Source: Astragalus membranaceus (Eukaryota > Streptophyta > Magnoliopsida > Fabales > Fabaceae). From it: a stretch of DNA of 64,000 bases. Positions 55,233-64,000 of this stretch are shown here, one piece after another. How positions within the stretch are numbered: position 1 is the first letter of the stretch; each line of letters begins with the position of its first letter. The translations under genes and the position numbers were made by a program. Under the pieces are notes generated by a model. That model did not search any database and had not been told where the DNA came from. It saw only the letters and a list, made by a program, of their open reading frames with translations. The DNA lies in contig CM076849.1 in the NCBI GenBank assembly GCA_039519185.1, forward strand, positions 67,884,784 to 67,948,783, written 5' to 3'.

Positions 55233-56816
55233 TTTGTCTTGTGAAGGAGGAGGCTACAAGCAAATAAGCTCAGAAACAATGTTGGGGATGTAATTAAAAA
55301 AGCTTTCACTATCCCATTCCACATTTTCTTTTACCATGTTGTTTATAGTAATGCTTGGAATCTGTAATTGGACATTTGGATTAAGATCATCCACTAAGGG
55401 GCCGTGTCCTGGCACCAACGGATCCAGCCAAAACCGAATAGTATTTCCATCTTGTAGGTTCCATCTAAGATGTTTGTAAAACTCAGGCCAAACCTTACAA
55501 ATACCACGCCAAAGATTAGGCAAGATATCGTTGCCATATTTATACTTGTTGCGCATAATTGTGACCCACAATGTGTTTGAGTTGGTACAAAGATTCCAAC
55601 TATTCTTAAACAAAAAGGCTTGGTTGACCAATCTAGTGGGTCTAAGCCCCAAGCCACCTTGTTTTATAGGATTGCAAACTGTGTCCCAATTGATGAGATG
55701 CATCTTGCGCTTGTCCTCCTCATCCCCCAAATGAATGAACGGCACCGTTTATCCACCTCCTCACAAATGGTAGTGGGAATAATGGCAGCTTTCATAGCGT
55801 ATGAGGGTAGAGCTTGAATAACCGATTTGGCAAGAGTTAGGGGCCCGGCAAGAGAAAGATTCTTCGCTTTCCAATTGCTTAATCGTTGTTGAACGTTCTC
55901 AATTATAAAATGAAAGGTATCCTTGTTAACGCGCTTGTGTAGAATGGGAATGCCCAAATACTTTCCAAGGTCGTCCGTAGAGGCAAAGCCAAGAGTGTTT
56001 TCGTATATATTGCCTTTGTTCCCAACCCACATTTCTAGAGAAGAAAATTCAGGTTTTGTCTTCACTAACCTTTTGGCTGGAACTCGTACAAAATTGTTGA
56101 AGGGTGGTGTTTATAATCTAAGCCTGGGCAACATTAGCTTCGGCAAAAAGGAGTAAGTCGTCCGCAAATGCCAAATGAGTGATAGAGGGGCCGTGGCGAG
56201 AAAGCTTGATGGGCTTCCAAGTCTAAGCACTGACTTCACTCTCAATTCTATGGAACAACCTCTCAAGGCATAAGACAAAGAGGTAAGGAGAGATGGGGTA
56301 TCCTTGTCTAATGCCCCGAGAGGGTGTGAACTCCTCAAAATCCTCGCCATTCCAAAGAAGACGCATTCTAGGAGATGAAATGCACTGCCAAATAAGGTTG
56401 ATGATCTTAGTTGGCATCTCAAGACCTTCTAAAGTATCCTTGATTAAATCCCACCAGAGACGGTCGTAGGCTTTTTCCAGATCAATTTTGATCGCTATCC
56501 ATCCCTTTTGACCCATTCTCTAGCGCATGGAGTGGAAAATCTCTTGGGCCACAATGATATTGTCTTGACCATGACGCTTGGGAATGAAAGCACATTGAGC
56601 AGGACCAACTAAATAGTGGAGAGCGTCCCGGAGGCGATGTGAAATAAGCTTCGTGATGACTTTATAAGATACGTTGCACAATCCAATAGGGCGGAAATGC
56701 TTCATGGAAGTCACAACATCTAACTTCGGAATTAAGGAGATGAGGGTGTCGTTGATGTCCGCAATAAGCTCCGGTTTCTCAAACATTTCCCGCACCAACT
56801 TGAGGAGAGATGGGCC

Positions 56817-57096
56817 TGTGAATAAGGAAAATAAGAAATCTGTAAATAGTAGTTGTGTAGATTTATTTATATGCTTATGCTTTGGCCCAGGCCCGTTAGG
56901 TCTTCTTAGAGAAGACTATTTAAACTCTATTGTATTTGGTATTGAGGATCACTGAGACACTATCAATAAAACGGAACTACAGCTACTCTGTAGTCGCAGA
57001 CGTAGGCAGACTTTGGCCGAACTGCGTAAACAATATCGTGTGTTATATGCAGACTTCAGGACAACTTCACCATGAATTCTGTGTTATATGCTGACA
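56817..57096 (+). mobile_element. Short solo LTR inside LINE RT
   Basis: The 280 bp segment starts TGTGAATAAGG and ends TATGCTGACA, flanked by GGGCC (56812-56816 and 57097-57101). It has an AATAAA signal near 56966 and a TATTTAAAC element near 56928 on the plus strand. The interrupted RT frame (FYQSQWQTV then SLLKLVREMF) continues when it is ignored. Its small size suits a TRIM-type element. Confidence 0.9.
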
Positions 57097-58680
57097 GGGC
57101 CAACAGTTTGCCATTGAGATTGGTAGAATATAGCTTGGAAGCCATCCGGTCCAGGGGCTTTGAAAGCACCATAGCTTTTGACAATGTTCCACAACTTGTC
57201 CATCTCTACATCCTTGTTAAGAGCCTCAATATCCTGCATACAAAGTTTGGGGCAAGGGAAATTAGAAATGAGCGGAGTAAAATTATCATCAATAGTAAAA
57301 AGCTTTTTATAATAATTAGTGGCATGAGTCTCAAGGGATGAAGGGTCATGAATCCAGCTTCCCTCCTCATCTAAAAGCGAGAGGATCTTATTGTGGCGAC
57401 GACGGATAGTGGTGACTCCTTGAAAATATACAGTGTTCCGGTCACCAAACTCAAGTCACTTAGCTCTAGACTTTTGGAACCAAAACAACTCCTCATTAGC
57501 AAGAGTTTCCTCATAGAGCTTCCAAGTTTGATTTTGGATGGATATGAGATGAGGATCCCATCCCCGGGCAAGGCGCTTATCAAGGTCAATAAGCTTCTTC
57601 CGGAGGTCTCTTTTTTTGGAAAAGATGTCTCCGAATGTCTCATGATTCCAATGCTTGAGGATTTGTTGCAAATTCTTGAGCCGTTGAGACCAATTTTGGT
57701 TGATGTTACCCCACGAGGTTTGCACCATCGAAAGAAAGGAGTCATGAGTGAGCCAAACCGCTTCGAATCTAAAGGGGCGCCTGCGACGGTTGGGACGGTC
57801 ACTGGGCTCCATCTGCAAAAGAAGAGGACGATGGTCAGATTTAAAGTGAGGAAGATGAAAGAGGGTAGCCTCATGAAACCGAATACTCCAAGATAAGTTA
57901 GCCAAGCAACGGTCAAGTCTTTTGTAGACACCATCTCTAAACCAAGTGAAGTGGTCCCCTGAATAGCCAATGTCCAAAAGATCACCCGCATCGATGGTTT
58001 CCCTAAGGCCTCTATCATGGGCCAGAGGGCCCGCAATAGGAGGGCCGAGGTGATCACAATCCAAAAGGGTTGTGTTGAAGTCACCAAGGAGAGACCAAGG
58101 TAAGTGGATTGCCAAAGATAAATCTTGTAAGGAATCCCAGAGTGCCTGACGAGGGGCAAAGTGGGGGCTCCCATAAATTTCCGTAAGCAACCAAGGACCA
58201 CTATTCTTCCAATTGACCTTCATATGAACAAATTGGTTAGAGTAGTTGAGGACGTCCACTTTCCACAAGGAGGAGTCCCATAAGCACCAAATTCCACCTG
58301 CTTGGCCTTGGGCTTCAATGATGTACCTACCATCAAAAGGAAGTTTATTAATAATTTTGTTGGCTCTATCGCCACTCAGGTGAGTTTCAACTAAAATAAG
58401 AAAGGAGAAATGATATTCAAATCTAAGGTCTTTAATAAGATTCGAAAACCCCCTGCCTGCCGTGCCATGGCAATTCCAACAACACACAATCATTAAGTCA
58501 CTAGTAATGGGTGATATTTTTTCCAATGACGTGTCATTAGTTATATGTTATATTAGTGGATAAAACGATCAACTCCTTACTCCTTTGGTTCTATAGATGC
58601 AGGGGCTGATATTATATAGTTTGGGCAGGGGAGGGGGATGACTTGTCCAAGAATTTTAATATATATATATATATATATAT

Positions 58681-59560
58681 AGTGCCGGTCCAACATAAGT
58701 TGAGGCCTAAAGCACAAACTAATGAGACATTTTTATGTAATATAATAAAAGTTATAGGCTTAAATTGATAATGTATTTTATTTGCTACAACTTAATTGAA
58801 AATTTGTTGATTATATTAATAAAAAATTTGGTTATTGATATTTTATATTAAAAATTCAACTAAACTTTTCTTTTCTTCCAAATTCCCTGTTAGGATCTTA
58901 AAAAATTAGAAATAAGAAGCATAATCAATTAAACTAAAAAATGATTACGAAAATAAAATTATTAACTAAAGAAGTATATAAAACTAAATTAAAGCTAGTG
59001 GGATTCTTTATGCATATAATATATACATCTTTGCCTTTGCAAAAATAAATTTGACACAGCATGAGGATTGTGAAACATGCATTTTTTAAGGATATGTTTG
59101 GGGGGGAGGGGGAAGACTTGGAAAAGACTAGTTTATATTTTAGTAAGTATTTGAGATTTTTAAAAAGTAAAAGAATAACATGATAGATTACAACATAACA
59201 ATTTTAATCACACTTCATTTATGCATATTGATATTTTATAGCTTACTTAATTTAGAATTGAAAAATAAGCCCTCCCCTCTCTTCCCATCCCCTCCCAAAG
59301 TGACCCTAAAAGAAAACAAATGGGAGAGCGCAAACCCATATATCCTTCAAATATATAAAAAATTGAAACACACACTTTAATTATGTGGCATAGAAGAATA
59401 GAAGAATCGAACATGCAAAAGTTAGAGGCGCCGTACAAACCATACAAGCTAATGAAACAATGGTTATCTTGATGCAATTACAGCTAATTGAGGCCTTTTT
59501 TAGACAAAAAAACTTGGAGGCCTAAAGCAAGGGCTTGGCCCAACTACACAATTGGGCCGG

Positions 59561-59564
<4 letters not shown>
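58681..59564. mobile_element. hAT-like non-autonomous element
   Basis: The 884 bp element starts AGTGCCGGTCC and ends GGGCCGGCCCT, imperfect inverted repeats. GAGGCCTAAAGC and GGCCTAAAGCAAGG occur near both ends in a mirrored hAT style. It is flanked by (TA)n on both sides, so an 8 bp TATATATA duplication is possible but cannot be distinguished. A MITE lies inside (59091-59312). No transposase frame. Confidence 0.6.
59091..59312. mobile_element. MITE nested in the hAT-like element
   Basis: Shares its core with 17330-17556. Left end AGGATATGTTTGGG; right end CCTCCCAAAGTGACCC. Purine-rich left and pyrimidine-rich right ends mirror each other. A copy is carried in the duplicate at 61425-61655, with a longer G-run. 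Confidence 0.6.
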
Positions 59565-59618
<54 letters not shown>

Positions 59619-59619
<1 letters not shown>

Positions 59620-60990
59620 GGGTTTTTTTTTGTACCCCCCATCATCTCCCTAGCTACCCCCATCAACCCTCCGAAAAGACGCAATTGCCCTTAACAAAAT
59701 TTAAAAATCCCGAACGTATCTTGATTTCAATTTTTTTTTGGAAATCGGATTTAGGTAAATCCGATTTCCACTAAAAATTTTAAAAAATTTAAATCGGATT
59801 TAGGTAAATCCGATTTCCACTAAAAATTTTAAAAAATTAAAATCGGATTTACCTTATATGATGGGGTAGATTCGCTTTTAAAAATAACAAATCGGATTTA
59901 CCTTAAGTGGGGGTAAATCCGATTTGTTATTTTTAAAAGTGGATCTACCCCATCATATAAGGTAAATCCGATTTTAAAAATAACCAAAGCGGATTTACCT
60001 TATGTGGGGGTAAATCCGCTTTGTTAACCTAATTAATAAATAAATAAATCAGTCAAAATTTTAGAAACAAATTTCGACCGTCTTTTGGTTCTGTTAAGTG
60101 TGTAGTTCGTTAACACGTGGAGCAAACTTATGATCAATGGCGGGAGGATCCAATTGCAGCATCGATCCAGATCATCGCGAATCTTGTCGAGGTTCATAAG
60201 ACCGAGAAGTGACTTCTTTCGACCATCTTTTGGTTCTGTTTAGTGTGTAGTTCGTTATTGTACGTCAGGAGAATAATTTAGGCTAAAAAATCAGTTTTCG
60301 GGCAACCTACTCAAATTGTAATGAAACCACATTCTTTAAATCCGAAAAATATCAAGGATCAATACTCCTCAAGAAGTGACTTCTTTCAGGACTAAGGACC
60401 TCAAAATCCCAAATTCCATCGTTTACTATTTTTTATTAATTTTTTTAATTTTTCATAATCTCCAAAAAATCTGAAAAAATTTGCATAACTTTATTTTGGT
60501 TTTATTAGATTTTTAGTGGTGTTTTTATAATTTTTGGATTAGTTTTGGCTGTTTAACGGATTTTTAGTAGCATTTTATAACTTTTTTAAAAAATTAAATA
60601 AAAAACAATTTTTTTTAATAACAAAATCGGATTTACCTTAGGTGGGATAAATCCGATTTTCTTTTTTTTAGGGAAATCGGATTTACCTTAGGTGGGATAA
60701 ATCTGATTTTCTCTTTTTTTAGGGAAATCGGATTTATGTACCCAATAGGTAAATCCGATTTCCAAAATAACAAACCGGATTTACCTCCAGCTAAGGTAAA
60801 TCCGCTTTGTTATTTTTGAAATCGGATTTACCTATTGGGCACCCCCATATGAGGTAAATCCGACTTTAAAAATAACAAAGCGGATTTACCTCAAATGGAG
60901 GTAAATCCGAGCGAATTGAAACTAAGTTTGCTCCACGTGTTAACGAATTAAAAATAACAAAGCGGATTTACCTCAAAGCGGATTTACCTA
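59619..60990. mobile_element. Second MULE-like element with GGATTTACC arrays, inverted and rearranged
   Basis: The left end GGGTTTTTTTTTTGTACCC corresponds to the right end of the 39333-40713 element in inverse orientation. Internal sequence also matches in inverse (GGTTCTGTT, CCTCAAAATCCCAAATTCC, ACTTTATTTTGG). Words such as AATCGGATTTACC and GGTAAATCCG recur from 59745 to 60990. The right terminus is not recognisable; GTTAACACGTGGAGCAAAC occurs internally and again in inverse near 60935, which suggests rearrangement. Confidence 0.7.
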
Positions 60991-61293
60991 TTATTTTTGT
61001 TACTATGTAATTAGTGCGCAATATCCCTTGGTTTTTCCTGTTTTGATTACTACCCTTTGTTATTGTTACTACATTTTTTTGGAGGAAATCATTTCTACTT
61101 GTTTTGAGTTAGTCTTTAGTTTATTTAACCATTCTAAGTAACTCAAACCTTTTTAAATTAAATATATAGTTAAAAAGTGAGAGATCTACTAAATCTCTCA
61201 CTAGTGAACCACTAAAATTGACTTTAAGATATAATTTAAAATTCCATCGATGGTTGAGATTTAATACGAGTTGATTTAGTTTTAACCACTAAA
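60991..61293. other. Spacer, no gene
   Basis: AT-rich DNA between the MULE-like copy and the duplicated hAT segment. Nothing recognised. Confidence 0.4.
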
Positions 61294-61916
61294 ATTAACT
61301 AAAGAAGTATATAAAACTAAATTAAAGCTAGTGGGATTCTTTATGCATATAATATATACATCTTTGCCTTTGCAAAAATAAATTTGACACAGCATGAGGA
61401 TTGTGAAACATGCATTTTTTAAGGATATGTTGGGGGGGGGGGGGGGGAGGGGGAAGACTTGGAAAAGACTAGTCTATATTTTAGTAAGTATTTAAGATTT
61501 TTAAAAAGTAAAAGAATAACATGATAGATTACAACATAACAATTTTAATCACACTTCATTTATGCATATTAATATTTTATAGCTTACTTAATTTAGAATT
61601 GAAAAATAAGCCCTCCCCTCTCTTCCCTTCCCCTCCCAAAGTGACCCTAAAAGAAAACAAATGGGAGAGCGCATGGGAGAGCGCAAACCCATATATCCTT
61701 CAAATATATAAAAAATTGAAACACACACTTTAATTATGTGGCATAGAAGAATAGAAGAATCGAACATGCAAAAGTTAGAGGCGCCGTACAAACCATACAA
61801 GCTAATGAAACAATGGTTATCTTGATGCAATTACAGCGAATTGAGGCCCTTTTTAGACAAAAAAACTTGGAGGCCTAAAGCAAGGGCTTGGCCCAACTAC
61901 ACAATTGGGCCGGCCC
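61294..61916. repeat. Partial duplicate of the hAT-like element
   Basis: Near-identical to 58961-59564, from ATTAACTAAAGAAG to GGGCCGGCCCT, in the same orientation, about 2.33 kb apart. Differences include a 12 bp duplication (GAGCGCATGGGA, near 61675) and a longer G-run (61432-61449). The first about 280 bp of the hAT element are missing. Confidence 0.85.
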
Positions 61917-62912
61917 TATATATATATATATATATGTATATATGCACACACACGACCCTTTAAATCTCAAACAGAAGCGTTGGTGCGGTGGCTAAGCATG
62001 TTGCCTATATGAATTTTGCACGCAGTTCGATTCTCGTTTAAATCTATTTCATTTTATATCATTAGCTAGTCTAATTTTCTCAAAAATAATCGCAAAACGA
62101 GTTCGGTGGGCATGGTGAATTTTACCATTTCAACAATATAAACATTTGTTCACAGTAAGGAAAATATTAGTATATATTACTCATAACTTTGACCCCATAA
62201 AAATTCCAGTCAAAATCTGTCCCTATATAGATGTGTTAAATGCGCGCATTTGTGCTATCATTTGATTTTGGTTTATTAGCCTATCCTCCTATGTTTTTTT
62301 TGCTTATTACAAAAATCTTGATTTGACTTAATACTCCCATCACAACACTTTGGCGTCTAATGTAATTAAAATTGATTTAATTGAATGACATCATAATAAG
62401 TAACCAAACCACACTTTGTGAAAATTGAGCAGGCACAGACCATGGTGGCCACATGCCCCTTGGTGCTCTAGTTTTTCTACATCTATTCAACATCTCAATT
62501 TCTCACTATTTGTATCCTTTTATCATATCACTCACTCATCACATCTACCGTATTAGTCTCTATTCCCTTTTCTTTCTTTCTTGATGTTGTTGGGGTGTAT
62601 TGGGTGTCCAAAAATATTTTCCCATACTATCTATGAAGAGTAATCCGTGCAAGTACACGGATTCGTCATCCTTAATCTTACTTCAGAAATACAAATAGCC
62701 CTCAAATAACATTGATTCCTAATCCTAAGAGAAATGAAAAATTGAGATTACTACATGTGAGGTCATAACAGAAAGCAAAAATAAAACTTCTGGATCATGC
62801 AGGTGGGTTGCATGAGGTGGCTAGCTCTATAGTAATAAACCCAAGACTTATTTCGCTCATCTAGTTGAAACGCACTTTATGAGCTGAAGAGAAATGCTTT
62901 GATGCTGCAACA
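61917..62912. other. Intergenic with a tRNA-like SINE head
   Basis: At 61980-62045 a tRNA-like segment has A-box-like GGTGGCTAAGCATG and B-box-like AGTTCGATTCTC. It lacks a stable cloverleaf and continues into AT-rich DNA, so it is a tRNA-derived repeat and not a tRNA gene. The rest contains no recognised gene. Confidence 0.4.
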
Positions 62913-63104
62913 ATGGAGGCCTTAGGTCCACTAGTTGCAGTAGCTTTAGTACTTGTCTTAGTAGTAATCTTCACATCGCCACAGAAAAACAACGTGGAGG
63001 ATGAAAACAGGCCATTCTTGTTTTCCTTATCACCACCCATTTCACTTCTAATTGCAACTTGTGCTCAATTTTTACTATTTGATTTAGATGACTCTGCTAA
63101 TTGA
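62913..63104 (+). CDS. Possible small membrane protein, unknown
   Basis: A 63-codon frame begins MEALGPLVAVALVLVLVVIF, which would be an N-terminal membrane anchor or signal, followed by a short polar linker and a second hydrophobic stretch (FSLSPPISLLIATCAQFLLF). Upstream at 62800-62912 is ordinary AT-rich DNA. No family recognised and no intron evidence. It may be chance. Confidence 0.25.
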   Translation: MEALGPLVAVALVLVLVVIFTSPQKNNVEDENRPFLFSLSPPISLLIATCAQFLLFDLDDSAN

Positions 63105-63518
63105 AACACTTTGGAACATATTATTTGGCGTTATATAAGCATAAAGTTTCTTGATGATGTTGCTAACTTGGCCATCAAGTTTATTGACTCAAATTGTAAC
63201 TTTATGCTCTATTGACTCACACTTTGTCAATTTCATGGTTTCTTTCTGTCCGCCGAAGTTGAATTTTACTACCTAGCGCTATTCCGTCCTTCACCTTCCT
63301 GGAATTTACCTTTGATATGTGGATATATATGTGGAATTTACCATTAAATATTTTTAAATTATTAAAAATTAAAATAGTAAACAGTTTTTTAGTTAAAAAA
63401 ACAGCTATTGTTAAAAAAGCAGCTGCCGGTATAGCTGCTGGTGCCGAAGCGCCACCTCTTGCTTTGGCCACAGCCACCAACTGCTGTGGTCGTTGCTACT
63501 AGCCACCAGAGCTCCGTG
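63105..63518. other. Intergenic, no gene recognised
   Basis: AT-rich; an alanine-rich frame occurs on each strand between 63217 and 63502, in GC-richer DNA around 63420-63500. Neither has a recognisable motif. Confidence 0.35.
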
Positions 63519-64000
63519 TAACATCCCTAATTTTTAAATACTCGTACTATAATACCTAAGACCGAGTAATTATTTGTGGGAAAAATTGGTCGCGTCTCGG
63601 GGATTCATATGTCGAGGAATTTGTCAAGAAATCCTATTCTCCATTAAAATGTGGCTTATTCATAATTTAAATAAGGAATTGGGGCTGAAGGGCAAATCTG
63701 TCTTTTCACATCCCTAATTTTAAAAATATAATTATGAAGATTATAATTAATTACGAGCCGAAAGAATTAAGGAATTTCGGATCGGAACTGGATTAATCGA
63801 GAAAGTTTTATACCGAAGAGAAATTTCGACACCTAACCTATGACTAAATGGGCCAGGGGTAGTTTGGTCATTTCTCAATCATTTAAAACCCCAGCCCATA
63901 CACACTTGCCCAGCCTCACTCTCTCACACTCAGCATTCTCTTAGAATTTAGAAAAAGAAAAAAGAAGCTGAACAGAAGAAAGGAAGGAGGAGGGCGAGAA
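63519..64000 (+). mobile_element. Start of a Ty3/gypsy LTR (truncated by the window)
   Basis: Starts TGTAACATCCCTAATTTT, the usual opening of Tekay/Del-type chromovirus LTRs in plants, and contains AGACCGAGTAATTA, a second ACATCCCTAATTTT-like phrase (about 63707), and a purine-rich end (GAAAGGAAGGAGG). The other end lies beyond the window. Confidence 0.6.

Larger units (their letters stand above)
54666..58526 (-). pseudogene. L1-type LINE ORF2: endonuclease, reverse transcriptase, zf-RVT
   Basis: The minus strand encodes ORF2 in order. Endonuclease (58526-57456): CCWNCHGTAGRG, VETHLSG, LLGDFNTTL, RLDRCLAN, SDHRPLL. RT: KAPGPDGFQA, ISLIPKLD, FRPIGLCNVSYKVITK, IKIDLEKAYDR, GIRQGYPISPYLF and the intact FADD box at about 56150. 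The post-RT region (LGIPILHKRVN) and zf-RVT (KWHGPERIRLLLWKAMQGR, CPICGMYEESLFHYF) follow, then the linker to RNase H. Breaks include TGA for Trp near 57456, a stop near 56517, frameshifts near 55740 and 55030, a solo LTR (56817-57096) and a MITE (about 55145). No ORF1 is visible upstream, so the LINE is 5'-truncated. Confidence 0.9.

Noticed and set aside
57393..57896. 167-codon plus-strand frame
   Set aside because: It is antisense to the LINE endonuclease, which has clear motifs on the other strand.
58681..61916. LTR retrotransposon with about 600 bp LTRs
   Set aside because: The repeated segment lacks TG/CA ends, primer-binding site and polypurine tract, and contains hAT-like termini.
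61980..62045. tRNA gene
   Set aside because: Only box-like similarity; the arms do not form a convincing cloverleaf. Treated as a SINE-like head.

Overview
The window looks like nuclear DNA of a dicot plant, probably a legume. The reasons are AT-rich introns with plant splice sites, two recognisable plant host genes, and transposon families with typical plant ends (CACTACAAGAAA, GGCTTAAATAT, TGTAACATCCC, GGGTCCGTTTGG). The legume assignment is inference; I could not search any database. All coordinates, reading frames and target-site duplications (TSDs) were read by eye.

Only two intact host genes are supported. A small-RNA-degrading nuclease (SDN type, DEDDh 3'-5' exonuclease, about 511 aa) lies on the + strand at 2941-9479 with 11 coding exons and a 5'UTR intron. 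A BIM-type bHLH transcription factor (about 336 aa, seven exons) lies on the - strand at 17055-24463. Their 3' ends face each other across about 7.5 kb holding a broken Ty1/copia element and a Mutator-like element. The last BIM intron is about 3.5 kb and holds a 1.2 kb inverted repeat and two MITEs; another BIM intron holds a hAT-type MITE.

Region by region. 1-1620: gypsy gag fragment, broken plant-mobile-domain gene, and an array of TTCCGGAA palindromes ending in a Mutator-like terminus just upstream of the SDN gene. 1690-9720: SDN gene. 10030-14690: SINE-like tail and a recombined copia element lacking reverse transcriptase. 14691-16160: MULE with arms of about 400 bp. 17055-24463: BIM gene. 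24800-26200: 5' end of a gypsy element cut off in an ATT microsatellite. 26200-29740: decayed repeats and a 982 bp hAT element carrying a GC-rich island. 29740-39190: degenerate copia element containing a solo LTR and a young 4.1 kb LARD-like retrotransposon. 39333-41896: two Mutator/hAT-like elements. 42046-58526: LINE fragments, the largest split by a 9.7 kb CACTA transposon that itself contains a solo LTR and an extra two-gene cargo. 58681-61916: hAT-like element, its partial duplicate, and a second copy of the palindrome-array MULE. 63519-64000: start of a gypsy LTR.

The most unusual signals are the long hairpin inside the BIM intron; a group of MULE-like elements with similar ends but different iterated palindromic words; and the CACTA element whose left subterminal region is duplicated around two cargo genes. 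Nested insertions with clean TSDs give a relative history: LINE, then CACTA, then solo LTR; and copia, then solo LTR and LARD.
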